From Casuarina equisetifolia (taxonomy: Eukaryota; Streptophyta; Magnoliopsida; Fagales; Casuarinaceae), in NCBI GenBank assembly GCA_028551475.1, contig CM052362.1:23294021-23358020 (forward strand): a stretch of 64,000 nucleotides of DNA. Reading direction: 5' to 3'. The translations under genes and the position numbers were made by a program. Every line of letters starts with the position of its first letter. Position 1 is the stretch's first letter. Below are positions 36,298-49,529 of this stretch, piece by piece. Below the pieces are notes generated by a model. The model did not search any database and was not told the DNA's origin. It saw nothing but the letters and a program-made list of their open reading frames with translations.

Positions 36298-37960
36298 TCA
36301 CAAGCATGACCACCAATAACTTTAAAACTGAATTTTGCAGTACTCAATGTATGGATACTCAGAGAAGGCAAAAGAAGAAATAAAATAAAAGAGGAACCTA
36401 ATAGTTAACATTTATATGGTTGATAATACAACTTGGAACACTATCCAACTGATTATGAAATATAACAATCCGTTTCAGAATGAAAATAATCTCTAGAGAA
36501 GGCCCAAGTACTAATGACAGAAGGACCCCAGAAGCCACAGACAATACCCGACGAATCCTATAAGAGCCTCCACGAATCAACTACTACAGTATTCAATGAG
36601 TAACAGGACGTAACATAATATCTGAGTTGCCAAATAAAAATTACGCCAAATCTCTTTTGCATCCAAAATTAACATTTTAGAAAAATGCTTCCAACAGCTA
36701 CCAGAAAAATGATTATTTTTTAACAGTATCCCAAATCAACAGCAAACGATTTATCTCCAACCCATTGTATTAAAGGAGGCTCCACGCTATGCATACACCC
36801 ACTTAATAGGGATATAAACCGTAAAATATGGACTCAGAAAAAAATAGACAGATGATCTGGTACCAAAAGAAATGCTGCTTTGCCAACTTTTGATTAACCA
36901 GGTATTGGGGTTATCCCTACTAATCCTGGAAGTCGCTAGCGCAGCATCTCACCGCTAACTTTTATACAGCAAGCTCCGAATAAAAAAATGCAAGTTTTCT
37001 TACAAAATTAGAAAATACACAAATCTTCTAGAAATTTTTCAAAAAGTCAACTTTTCCGACAAACAAAAACATCAGTGTCTGAAATCTTTAACAACCATTG
37101 AATACCCTCAGCATGCTTGCCTTTGATCCTAAACTAACCCTAATCTAACCGGAAAAGGTCTGACCTTTACAAATACTGCAAGTAAGTATCAATCTAACTA
37201 AATGATAACAGCGCAAACTAAAGTAGCAAACCCCAAAAACACATCCAGAAAAATGGAACAAACAGTCATAGAAAGAAAGAAATTCGAAAAAGCAAGTAAA
37301 GATTTGAAACGAAAGATTGATATCAGAATGCAGTCTTACCGTGATGTCCCGAAAAGCAGAGCGTATCGCGATGTGAACAAGGTAAAGCACGTCCGGGGGT
37401 TTCGGGGCTTTTGAGTGTCCAGAGCACGCCACGTCCGTGCTCTTTTACTACGTTCGTTTTTTCTAGGTCTTGTAACGGATCGGGACATCACACGATGGAA
37501 CTTGGGCCACTGGAGGTGGGGTGGGTTGGGTTGAGAGATATGTATTGGGCTTGGATTGCATCACATCCTTAGGTTAAAGATATTATCATTTTTTGTAATT
37601 AATAGATATTGAGAATTCCGTGACATTAGAAGTGAAAGTTTTTACTTGGAACTCAATGGGTTTTGAGTGCCAAAATGGCCCTTTGATATTAAAAAATTAT
37701 TTTATGTACAATACACAACGAAAAGGGAAAAATTTTAGGTCAATTTGGTGAAAATTATACAAAAATATAGACAATTGTCAATGTGAACTAGGCACAGAAA
37801 AATTATATGATATTTCATTTTATGATATTTTAAAATTTAGAAATATGATAACGTGTGATACTAATAGTCACTGACACATGAAAGTAACATACATAACTGA
37901 TTAGCGTAAACAAATTATTACGTACAAGTTGAATGCTCTTTTGGGAGAAGACCCATTTAG
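36295..37960. repeat. Second copy of the DUF1644 upstream block
   Basis: A diverged copy of 10290-11960 in the same orientation, carrying the equivalent of the DUF1644 5' UTR intron start, 5' UTR exon and promoter but none of the coding exon. Its downstream edge (in transcription order) falls at about 36295, exactly where kinase remnant D exon 1 begins. It has lost small pieces relative to the source. Confidence 0.75.
37340..37460 (-). promoter_or_regulatory. Copied 5' UTR exon and promoter upstream of remnant D
   Basis: The minus strand reads CATCACG|GTAAGACTG at 37340, the same exon edge as at 11348 with an even better donor. If still active, it would start transcripts that run into kinase remnant D. 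The TATA-like motif of the source copy is not evident here. Confidence 0.4.
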
Positions 37961-38878
37961 GGTAGAAAGAAAAGCCTAATCATCTCGATTGAAAACTAAA
38001 TAATAAATTTCAAGTTATTAAAAATCTAATAATAAAACGTGTATTTTTGTATTTATATACATCGATCCCGTTGCGATAATGAATAAGAGTATGTACATTT
38101 TACTGTACCGTACCATCAAAGCCTAGCTATTTCAATGAAAAAGAATAAGAAACAAGGTTACGATTTTGTTTCTGTGACAATTTTTGTTTTTCTTTTGTGC
38201 GTTTGTATAGAATTCGGTTTAATAGAATTTTGAAGTAGTCCGTATAAAACCAAAGAAAGATTCGCTTCGATGCCTTCATCAAGCATACATAACTATACTT
38301 TTTATTTATCAATCCAATTGCTATTCTTAGGATATGTTACGATTATCTAGAGAAATGCACTGAACAGGCTAAATCTCGTTCAAAAGACACCAACTAGAAC
38401 ATACTTACACCATCCTATATCAATTTCAATCTTTTGTTAACCGTTAAATATCACAAAATTGCTGGTAAATTTAAAGTAATATGTCTTACCTTCATACAAA
38501 ATTACATGCACTATTTGATTTATAGAGTAAATGGCTTTTTTTTTTTTTTCTTTTTCCCTTATAGAACATTATACAAATAGTTATCTCGTTTGCAAGAGGA
38601 AACTCGCCATTGCATCTCTATTCATGCCATGCATATTCCGCAATAACAAGTATGTAAAACGTTACTTCAACAAAAATAAATACATAATAGCAACATTTTA
38701 CCTGAACTCCACAGGAAATAAGTCCTTTTTCTTTTTACACAACAATATATTTTAGATGCAGCTTCTATAAGAGTTAATCTGAACATTCTCCAATGCCCAA
38801 TGTCTAATAAGATTTTGTGCATAACACTAAGTCCAGCAAAGTTCACACAACTTGAGGGATGCGGCGTGAAAAATATTT
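37961..38878. other. Intergenic DNA between block copy and 3' flank of copy C
   Basis: AT-rich; no gene was seen. The segment at about 38270-38340 ('ttcatcaagcata') recurs near 55430 and 59150, so it belongs to the array-wide repeat family. Confidence 0.4.
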
Positions 38879-39375
38879 GGCAATTTTAGAGATGGACGAA
38901 GCACTGTCAAGAGAGAAGATATGGTATCAGTAATTGAGAATAATAAAACTAGAACAAAATGCTGAGGAAAATTTTCTAAATTTTTCTAGATGAATCAAAA
39001 CGTTATAAGTTGCATAGAATCTGAAAACCATACACAAGTTCACGGACAGAGATATTGGAAAAAACTGAGTGATCAATCTCAGGCTCATGGGAATCTTCTT
39101 TTGCATAGATGGATATAACAATGACAGGACACTGTTGAGCAAATCATGGCTCTGAAATTTATTTAAGACTCTGGCAGTTCTAGAGATGGATGAAGCTGGG
39201 GACAGGAGCAAAGGTGTTTCAGTGACTGAAAACAATAAGACTAGCGCAAGATGCAGATAAATTCTTCAATTTCTCTCAGATAGATCAAGAAGTTTGAACC
39301 TGCTCAGAATGTTAAAACTTGCATTCAACTTCTCGGACGGAGATATTAGGAAAACCTTGTGAGTAACTGATATTA
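38879..39375. repeat. Two-copy tandem duplication in the 3' flank of kinase copy C
   Basis: Copies at 38879-39080 and 39173-39375 (period about 294) share 'tagagatgga.gaagc', 'aataataaaactag'-type and 'gacagagatatt.g' blocks. Copy A has a single equivalent at about 15640-15850, so the duplication happened on the C side. Confidence 0.55.
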
Positions 39376-39581
39376 GGTGGAAATTCGTTTAAACATGAAG
39401 GATAATGAAAAATGTTTCATGCATCTAAAGCTTCTCATCTCTTCCATTAGGAAATAAGTTTCCCTGTGATGAGGGATACCATGACAATGTCTGGTCAATA
39501 TGAAGGAATTGCTATATATCCAGGTCCAAAAACATGCAAAATGAAGATGAACAATAACAAATAACTTTTACCCCACTATGT

Positions 39582-42500
39582 TTAGAATTTTTGCCGTTTC
39601 CCTTTTTTTACAAAGGGATGTTCTAAGAGCCGAGCTGCACTAGGACGATCACAGGCCTCTTCTAGTAGGCACTGTTGGATAAAATCCATTGCATCATTTG
39701 AGAGAAAATCAGGAATAGGAGGTGGTCTGCCCTTCCCAATTTCAAACAAGGCTTGCTGCTGTCAAGTTGCAATTGAGGATGATTTTAATACCAAATCAAA
39801 CAGTTGCACAATGAATAAATTGTATTTAAGCAGGTGTGGAATATATATTACAGGTTCCACACAAGGATTTTGTATTTTAAGAAGAAAAAATGAACCTCGT
39901 AATACTAAACATTTTAAACACTGTTAACTTTTCCTAAAGGCTTTCAAAAAGAAATGGCACAAAAGTAGAAGAGAAAGTCATGTTTTACAAAAGGCATCAG
40001 AAATTATCTTAAAAATAAATATCATAATAAGAAAAAAAATGACACACACCCATTCCAAACCCGCATATGGAATCTGACCACTCGACATCTCCAATACAGT
40101 GCATCCGAGGCTCCATATATCAGCTGCAAGCCCATACTGTTGTTTGATAAAATTGTCAACCTGTACATGCACAAATTCATAAACGAAAAACCTAGACATA
40201 ATTTAGACATGACAAGCTTTCATACAATCAACTGCAGTCTCCCCAACAACAAATAGGAAATCTTTTAACAGAGCATGATTTTGAAACAATAAACACCACA
40301 ATAAGAAGAAAAATATGACACACACACATACCAAATCCCCGTTTGAAATTGGGCATATCAATTTCTCCAATACAGTGGATCCAAGTCTCCCTCTATAAGT
40401 TGCAAGCCCGCGCTGTTGTTTCTTCAGATTGACAAGCTGTAGATCCATAGATTCATAATCAAAAAAACTAGACAGAATTGAACAAACATGACATGCTTTC
40501 ATATAATCAAATGCAGTCTCCCAAACAACAATTAGGAAAATTTTGAACATGGTATGGTTTTGTAATTTCAATTCTTACAAAAGGAGCCCCCAAAAAAAAA
40601 GAGGAAAGGAAAAGGGAAAAAGTAACATTAGACAATCTAACCACTGATATATGTCAACAAGTACTTAGCTCAGTTGGGAGAATATATTGCTTGAAACCTC
40701 TTGGTCCCAAGTTTTACACCCAAGTATGTGAGTTTGGGTATGTGCATAAAAAAAAAAAACCATTGATATGAAATATCTAGTTGATGGAAAAAAAAAAAAA
40801 AAAGGCCATAGATTCAAAGTTTGACATTTTGTCAAAGTGTTCAGAAGTATGAGATCAATATCAGCCGTCCATATCCACAGGTTATCAAAGCAATTTAGAC
40901 TTACATATATATATGATGTACAACTTAAGGGGAAAGTTAAGTTCAGTTGTGACACGATAAAAAACTGATCAAAATAATCATCCAGTTGCAAATATTATAC
41001 TGATCAAAGCCCTAGCCAAGTACTAAGAATCAACCATGTGAATAGATAATAAGCCATCTTCATCATTAAAATAAAAAACAAAAGCGAAAAGGCAAGTCAA
41101 TATCCTCATCAATATCTCAAAAATTTTGAAGTATCTATGAAGAACATTACAAACAAGATATATCACACATCTAGGGGATGTCGACAGCTGAATGCTCAAA
41201 GATGGCTCTATCCATCACAGGTTGACTATTTTGAGTTAGCGACTTCAAAAACAAAGGCCAAACCCACACAAGATGGGAAAATAAACCTACACAGGATTGA
41301 AAAATGATAGGGAAATAGAGAGGATATAAGGATCAAAATTTTAAACTAGTATATAAGACTTCCAGTGAACATATAGCATATGAAAATTTAAATAACTCAC
41401 GCACTGCACTGAGGAGACAGATCAAAGCCCCCGCTGTTGGTTAGACATCTTAGAAAACCTTTTAATGAATGTAAACTTTAAAACAGTATTTCACATCTCT
41501 TTACACCTAGAATATAATATATTGTTTATACTCAAAATTTAGTTATCTAGACAAAAGGTCAAATATCTCCAATTGAATATCACACATCTAGGGGATGTCA
41601 ACAGCTGAATGCTCAAAGATGGCTCTACCAATCAAAGGTTGAATATTTTCTCTAGAAAAGCGGCAAGTAATTATTAACCAACAGATCTATATACATAAGT
41701 TGAGTTAACAATTTCAAAACAAAGGCCAAACCCACACAACATGGAAAAATAAACCTACACAGGACTGAAAAATGATAGGGAAAAAAAGAGGAAATAGAAA
41801 TCAGACTTGTAAACTAGTATATAAGACTTCCAATGAACATATAGCATATGAAAATTTAAATAACCCATGCACCGCACTAAGAAGACAGATCAAAGCCCCA
41901 GCTGTTGGTTAAACACCTTAGAAAACCTTTTAATGAATGTAAACTTTAAAACATTATTTCGCATCTCTTTACACCTAGAATATAATATATTTTTTATACT
42001 CACAATTTAGTTGTCTTGACGAAAGGTCAAATATCTCCAACTCAATGTCACACATCTAGGGGATGTCAACAGCCGAATGCTCAAAGATGGCTCTACCAAT
42101 CACAAGTTGAATATTTTCTTTAGAAAAGTGGCAAGTAATTATTAACCAATAGATCTATATACATAAGTTGAGTTAACAACTTCAAAACAAAGGCCAAACC
42201 CACACAACATGGAAAAATAAACCTACACAGGATTGAAAAATGACAGGGAAAAGAAGAGAATATAGAGATCAAACTTTTGAACTAGTATATGAGACTTCCA
42301 ATGAACATATAGCATATGAAAATTTAAATAACCCATGCACTGCACTGAGAAGACAGATCAAAGCCCCAGCTGTTGGTTAGACACCTTAGAAAACCTTTTA
42401 ATGAATGTAAACTTTAAAACAGTATTTCGCATCTCTTTACACCTAGAATATAATATATTCTTTATACTCAAAATTTAGTAGTCTAGACCAAAGGTCAAAT

Positions 42501-45500
42501 ATCTTCAATTGAATAAACAAAGTCTTCTACTTGCACCTATAGCTTAACCAAATTTGGTTGGAACTGTAAGGTTATGTAGTTCTCTCCTAGGAAATAATTT
42601 CAATCTTAAAACCCAAAAACTTTCAATATAATCTAAAACTTAAGAATCTATAGCGGAAAATGTGAGTCACCAGCCAAGCTCTTAGATCAGTAGATAAAAC
42701 AGCAGATATAGGTCAGTTAGGATGAGAAACCATGTAACTAGGGGCAATCCCTCATGATTGTGCCTCATTTTAATACACCCTATTTTGATACACACTTTGG
42801 AATTCCTACATTTTTGTGATTATTAGGGCTATTTCAGCATTCAATCTAATTTACAGTTACTCATATGGATATTATTCAAAACTTTGAACTGGTGAACTTT
42901 GCAGCTAAAAAATTGACCCTGTCAAACAGCTGAATCAGAGTTTGGGAAGGAAGAGAATAATGCATCATCCAAAGACATTTTTCCGATATAAGGAGTCAAA
43001 TCCCATGGCTACAGCAACTGCAATATATATTAAGTCCACCACAAGTGCCAAATTAATAACTCCATCAGTTGACAGCCACTCGAATAAGTCAACATTTCAG
43101 CCATGTTTTCTCCAATGTCTGAACTGGACATAAAACAAATTCAATACTAATGGATTCACCTGTTAGGACTATCAGATTTAATATGGAAGGGGAAAGGCAA
43201 ACCTCAGGGGCCATCCAGTGTGCAGTCCCCTTGCAAGATAAAAGATCATTAAATTTGATAGCCTGAAAAAGGATACAACCATCAATGTTAGAGAAAGAAA
43301 TAGACAGTCCAATAAAGTTATTGAAGATGAGGAAAAAATTATAACAGAATAGAGGAAGAAAAACCTTTGCCAATCCAAAATCCGCAATCTTCACACATCC
43401 ATTCTCATCCACCAATATGTTTGCACATTTGATATCCCTTCAATATAGGAAATAAGAGATAAGACTCCCAAGATCAATTAGAAATAGTGAGCAATCATGC
43501 ATCTGTCTACTTATCTGTACATACTGAAATAATGAATTCTCTTTGCATTCCAAGTAAAAGGTTTCTTGTTACATGATAATAATTGCGGGAGAAATATAAT
43601 ATTCAAAAAGGCACATTAAACAAGCTAGTAAATGGGATAGTGAGAAAAGCAAAAATAAAAGCTATGAAAATCCTAAGACAAGCATTAATTGGCTTGTGTG
43701 ATATTTGCTCAAGAATAGCCATTTAAAAATTTTCTTGCTCTTGAGAACAAAGGAAAACGTTCATACTTATTTCTCCTCTAGAGAAGGCAGAAGAAATAGT
43801 GGTTTTGAAAGAGATGGTTTACAAGGACCACGAAGTGCAGATCCAGCAGAAGTTTTCATAAGGGAAATCAATTACTGAATTAAAGGACCTCAGAAGCAAG
43901 CACACAAGGCTAAAGGAAAAATAAGTTTAAAGATCAAAGAAATCATGAATAGAGGTTTGATTTTAATATGAAGCATAATCCAAGATCTCATGCTTTTTAT
44001 AATATGAATGACTACACTTCTTAGCATTACTAATCTGATTAGAATTAATTTTTGGATCTACTGAACATGGATTTTTAAGATTATTATACTTTCTTTTAAC
44101 AATGTGACTCCATTAAAACAAGACATTATAAAAGGCCTTCATTAGCGAAGCCATCAAAATAACTAAGAAAGTAAAGCACGAAGCATAGCCATCCTACAAA
44201 TAATATAGCATCTCCACATCCCTCTGCCCCTCACCCCTTCCCTCCTAAAAACCTACTTCCCACCCTCTCTCCAACCGCTTCTCACCAAAATAGAAATGAA
44301 ATCCTTTTGCTGTGAGCAAGGAAAAATTCACTAATGACAAAGCTAACAAAAGCTAAGATACCAAAGACAATAAGACAAACATAACAAGCAACAACAATTT
44401 CAAAATTAATTGAGAGCAAGATAACCAAAGAACCTCAAAATCACATAAAGAGAATATATCAGTCACCTGTGGACCACATTTCTGTCATGCAAATACTTTA
44501 AACCATGTAGAATCTGTCTCGTATATTCAGAAACTTGAGAATCTCGAAGACGAGACTTCTGATACACCTTTAAAAGGGAGCCTGGTTTTACTAGCTCTAG
44601 AAAGATATATAGTTTTAACTCATCCTACAACCAACATCAGCAAAACACAGAATATGCTTGATTAATCAGAAAATTTATGTAAAACTAAAAGCTGTAATTA
44701 AGCATAATCCTCTAGTAGAGTGCTACGAGATGCAATATATCAGCCTTATACAACAAGAATTTCAAAATTAATGGACACAAGCACAAGGATAATTAAGTGA
44801 GATGATAGCTATAAGTGCATGAGAGTCCCCATTTTCCTTAACACATTAATAGTATTCTTATAATTATGTTAATAAGAAGCAATGGGGGAATATATGTGGC
44901 ATTGACTCTTTATAGATATGCATATAGGCACCACTCATTGTTGGTTGTAAGTGTGACACCAAGACATTAATAGTATTCTTATCATTATGTTAATAAGAAG
45001 CAATGGGGGAATATATGTGGCATTGACTCTTTATAGATATGCATATAGGAACCACTCATTGTTGGTTGTAAGTGTAACACCAAGAAATGTCAAACAATTC
45101 ACTGGAGAAAGTTACTGAGATATCAAGACATGAGCATGAGCAATTTAAACTTTGACTAACAATTTTGATATGCATAATCAATTCCTATGAACTCTTACTA
45201 TAACTTTGCTATTATGAAAGAGAACATGAAAGAATTCTCGTTTTTCTTTTCAGAAAAGAAAAGTTTACCTTTTTTGTGCCATAATGTTGGACTATATTCT
45301 CATGTTCCAATCTACCTAATAGAGCAATCTCCTGAAAAATGAGGCATAGGGTGAGAAAATACAATCTAGGCAGAAAAGCCAAAATGGAAGAGTAAACGTT
45401 TCCTCCCAAAATGATGTCAAGTTTGCATAGCAATACCCAATCCCAAATTACTATAACAACATAAAGTATAAGCCTATCTCACCTGCTCAAGTTGATCAAT

Positions 45501-47719
45501 ACTTTGATTTCCTCGACTTCCTTGATCAAGCAGCGAAACTTCCTTAATGGCAAAGGAGAATCCATTACTGTAGATTAGGCAGGAAAAATTAGCAATAAAT
45601 TATAAGTATAAATAATATATTAGTGCAAAAAAATAATTCTTTATTTATATGTCCTAATATAAAGAGACTAGAATTAGCTAATAAATTTTAACCTCATGTT
45701 AGTTTCAAGTAAAACCATGGTTTGTACAACAAACCCCAGAAATCAATCATTCTTTAATAGAAGTAAAAATTATAGGAAACAAAAATATAATCTAAGAATA
45801 GAAGATATTATTTTGGTCCCTTTAACCACCAAAATAAGATGGACATCTTCTACTCTCAATGAATTTCTTTCAAATATAATAAAACCAAGTAACTTAGAAA
45901 CTCCTAGAAAGCTCTAGAGTCAAATGAATTACCAAAACAGCCTTAATTTGCAAGAGATGAAAAGATAACAACTTTTCCCCCAAGTTATAGAATCGACCAT
46001 AACTTGTTAAATAAAAACGGAAATAAAATTTGCTTTTAACCCTAAACTCCCATGAATTGACCTTCAGAAACATTTATGGCTCGACCCAATGTGATGTTGC
46101 ACATAAATAACAAAACAGATCTCGGGATTTATCAAGCTGCAAAGCAGCAGCAAATCAATCTTCTATCAAGCAGCCATTCTAAAGGCCATCGGATTTGAGG
46201 GGATGGAGGGAGGGGAGACAATCTAATGACAATTACCCAAAACTTTGACCACCTTGGAGAATCTAACTAGGAAACAAACCTAAAAACTCTTTATCAATGA
46301 ATTGTTCTTCCATAGGAACAAGAAAATGAGTCTAGCGTGAATGCACATCATTAATGAGGTGCAGCAAGTCTATTTCCCAGAATTAATTGATCCTTTGCTA
46401 AATTCTCAGGAAAGATTGACTACTCAGGTAATACATAAAGTAGAATATTTTGTGGTGGGCCAGACCAACATCATGAGATTATTACAGCTAGCCTCCTAAA
46501 CACAGTTTGTAAGAAACAATCTGTTTATTCACCCCTTGTAGGTATCAAATCTTAGCATTCTGAAAGCATCAGCAACATGAAAATAGCACAGTAGCCAAGT
46601 AAGGTCTCTATTTCTCTTTTTTCCACCACACAAAGTTTTGGAACAGGGTGACTTTTCCCTTTTTGCATTTCCACCTAATGGATTATACATCAATGGTGGA
46701 ATAATCGTTGAGAGATCTGTCAAGTTTAGGAGGTTTAAATGCTAAAAATAAATGAAAAAAAAATACATAACCAAAGATTGGACTAGTGTGATTAGATACA
46801 AATGATTTTACAGCAGTTACTTGCTTCAATTAAACTTAATCTTAATAAACTCCCCTAATTTTCAGAAGTACACTAAAGATGTCTCATTTCAAAGGATTGT
46901 TAAGTTGTTATAGACATTACAATAGTATTTACTATCCAAAAGTAAAAGTATCAAATTTTTATTCTTTATAAAGAGTTAACTCAAACCTTTCCAGTCATAG
47001 ACTTGCAATGATGCTACCAATTAAAAAAAAATATATCTGTTTGAAGGAATGATGAAACAACACATCTTCAAAGCATAAAAGGCAAAATGTCTACAACGAA
47101 GGAAATCATGATGATCCAACAGTAAAGATAAAAGCAAGAAACTGACATATTCAAGTCCACGAGTCCAAGAAAAACAGTTCAGAAATCTACCAAACTTACT
47201 AGGTTAAAATCTTAAAAGTAAATGGGTCAATGGAGGTCAATATTTCACAAGTGTGAAAACCTACAAACAATTTAGTAACAATTACGTGCTTCACTTGAAC
47301 TTAATTTTCACAAATCCCCTAACTTTCAAAATATAATTAGATGCCTTAGATCAAAATGTTGTGTTGGAAACAACAAAATTACCCTTTGAAATGATTCACC
47401 CTTAGAATTCAAAAAAACAAATAGTATCAGATCTTTAGCTAGATACAGAAGTTGAAATGCAAGTTTAAGTTGGCTGTAATTTATTTTGACAGGACTTATG
47501 ATACCTTTTATAATATTAATATTAACATAAATTGTATTCAGAAACTTACGCATCAGTTGCTTCATATACTGTTCCATATGACCCTCTTCCCAAAGTGCTT
47601 CCCTTTCGCCAACTTGTGGTGGCAGGCTCATTATCCCGCTTAACATGCTTCTTAATTTACTCACTATGGAACAGCTGCGCTGCTATGCTCACTGAAATGT
47701 CCAATTCATTTCTGCACAT
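39582..47719 (-). CDS. Kinase copy C: MEKK1-like kinase with short N-terminus and one early stop
   Basis: Exons: 47719-47550, 45567-45483, 45331-45269, 44624-44467, 43437-43365, 43262-43203, 40160-40050 and 39758-39582. All borders and phases equal those of copy A and total 299 codons. The kinase domain is complete: GRGSYGTV, AIK, HRD, DFG, a CKGTAHWMAPE activation segment and [13 protein letters not shown]. The N-terminus is only about 40 residues before the glycine loop, lacking the 250-residue regulatory part of copy A. From ATG 47719 the correct frame runs to the exon end but has one TAA at 47659-47657 (codon 21). No in-frame ATG follows before the glycine loop, so the gene is probably inactive unless transcripts start or splice differently. 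Intron 6 carries the SINE and a triplicated segment. Confidence 0.78.
40332..40436 (-). pseudogene. Decayed duplicate of exon 7 inside copy C
   Basis: Directly upstream of the real exon 7 of copy C lies a 105-base relic with the same acceptor/donor layout. It reads LVNLKKQQRGLATYRGRLG then STVLEKLICPISNGDL, recognisably derived from the [13 protein letters not shown] exon but without its motif. It represents a tandem duplication of exon 7 with flanking intron, after which this copy decayed. Confidence 0.6.
40651..40757 (+). mobile_element. tRNA-derived SINE with target duplication
   Basis: A 107-bp insert starts with a tRNA-like head (A-box-like TAGCTCAGTTGGGAG at about 40666, B-box-like GGTCCCAAGTTTTACACC near 40703) and ends in a run of A. 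It is flanked by near-identical 12-base direct repeats, aaccactgatat (40639-40650) and aaccattgatat (40758-40769). Copy A has the uninterrupted site 'ctaaccactgatatgaaata' near 17268, so the empty site is present in the same window. Confidence 0.78.
41161..42512. repeat. Three tandem copies of a 420-470 bp intron segment
   Basis: Units start at about 41161, 41578 and 42046, each opening with 'cacacatctaggggatgtc' and ending 'aaggtcaaatatct.caa'. Copy A carries one equivalent unit in its intron 6 (about 17405-17830). The first C unit is shorter by about 50 bases. This is intronic and non-coding. Unequal pairing between copies is the likely cause. Confidence 0.85.
44842..45085. repeat. Recent 122-bp tandem duplication in an intron of copy C
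   Basis: Two nearly identical copies start at 44842 and 44964, each with 'aataagaagcaatgggggaa' and 'catataggcaccactcattg'-type wording, and only a handful of differences. The corresponding intron of copy A has one copy near 20220-20320. Recent local duplication. Confidence 0.8.
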
Positions 47720-48640
47720 TGACCAAACTCACAAGTTAAATATGTGTAATTCTCTAAAAAAAATGCATAACAAATAAAAAGTGTGAACATTTAAGGTGTA
47801 CACCTCTAATTTCCAAATACTCAACATATACTATCAAAGTGTCTACTTCTTTTAGCACATTGACCATATTTACAAGTTCTTTTATCAATTAGAACTAAAA
47901 CTCCTAATACTATTATACATATTTTGTTCAAATACTATATACCAATTATACTAAAATGTTTATATTCAATCAATAATAAACATAAATGAACCACCCTTGG
48001 TAAGTAAAAATGTTACTTCATTTAAAATATAATCCTTTCGGTGTTCACTTAAAAAAGAAACAAGGTGATGCAATTTATACATCCATTAATAAATTATCAG
48101 TTCTCTTTTTGAAAGCAATCTTACCTCACAAAGAATAATTCATTACCAGTTAAAAGTAAACAAATTCAAAGCCCCTAACTTTCAAAACATAATAAGATAC
48201 ATCATATCAAAGTGTTGCATCTGTAATAACATAAAAAAAACCTTTTAAATGAGGCATCTTTACGTCTAGAAAACAAAAGAGTATCAAATCTTTAACTTGA
48301 TACAGAAATTGAGATACATGCCTAAGTCAACTGTAATCTATTTAGATCATCCAATCATTCTTTTTAATTTCGAAGGATACCTGCTTGGAAATCTACCAAA
48401 CTCCACTAGTTAGGGAATGCAAGAGTAAAAAATTTCTAGAGAGAAATTAGGAAAAACTCGGAAGCAGGTACTCCAACCACAGCATCACTCTTTAAAAAGG
48501 AGAACATAAGTACTTTTCTAGATCGGAAAGTTACACACGCAGCCATCCAAGTACATCTAAGAATTTCCTGAAAACAGGAAGTATCCAGAGCGATCTTTAT
48601 TTTGAAGTGTAATAATGTAATTACAAACTAAAAGAAAGAG
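47720..48640 (-). promoter_or_regulatory. Upstream region of kinase copy C
   Basis: Similar to the upstream region of copy A (28998-29500) over its proximal part. It contains no gene. 48560-48600 ('gaagtatcca..gcgatctt') matches the remnant at 14025-14045. Confidence 0.4.
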
Positions 48641-49529
48641 AGAGAGAACAATAAGCAATGGCACTGATCAAGGATTGATTAAATTATTCTATCATGTGTT
48701 TTAGTATAGAAAAAATTATGCTTTCTTTGGAGATGGTTGTCAAAAATAATGGCTTATGTTTTCTTAGGAGATGGTTTTCAAAAATAATGGCTTAATTCTT
48801 TTCTTTTCTACTCTCATAAAAAAATATTTTTATTTTTTCTGTCTGCAAACAATTTTATAAAAATAATATGTTTACTCTATGAATCACATCATCGAAGCCA
48901 CAAAATAGAAATTGAACTTGATCTTCATTCTGGCAGTAACTTCTCTCAATCATCATCGTAATACATATGTATACTACCAACTAAGTTAGTGTTTTATGTT
49001 CATATGAAAAACTACGATTGAACAGAAAGTTCTTTATGGGGGAGATAATTATAAGTGAAAATTTATGGATACTTTGAATTGCTTATTTTTCAGTATTATC
49101 TGTTCTCTGTCTTTCGCTCTAAACATGCATGGTCATCAAGACTCATATAAATACCTCTGGTTTTACAGGTCTTCAACTAAATTCCTTAAAGTATCAGATC
49201 TTTCAAGTTAAGCCCCACACGGAAAGGAATCACAAATGGGCAAGCATGGCACATTATTGAGCGACTCTTCTCCTCGCGCTTCAAAAGCGCTAGTGCTTTT
49301 GATGGTCTGAAGAGATTAGTTTTTTTGATTTATGAGCATGACTTCTCGGTGAGGGATCGCATGCCCATTCCTTGGTGGGACTTACCCAAATTGCTTATGA
49401 GACTTCTAGATCTACCAAATTCATGAATTCACATTCCTCCTATCACCTTTATTGTTATTGTCCATTCAACTGAAATTTAAAGCAGTAAAATGGAAGATCA
49501 AAAAAGGACTGCGTAGATCGCACTTACCT

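Noticed and set aside
38531-38755. Plus-strand open frame beginning MAFFFFSFS
   Set aside because: Arises from a poly(T) run; no conserved counterpart in the other array units.
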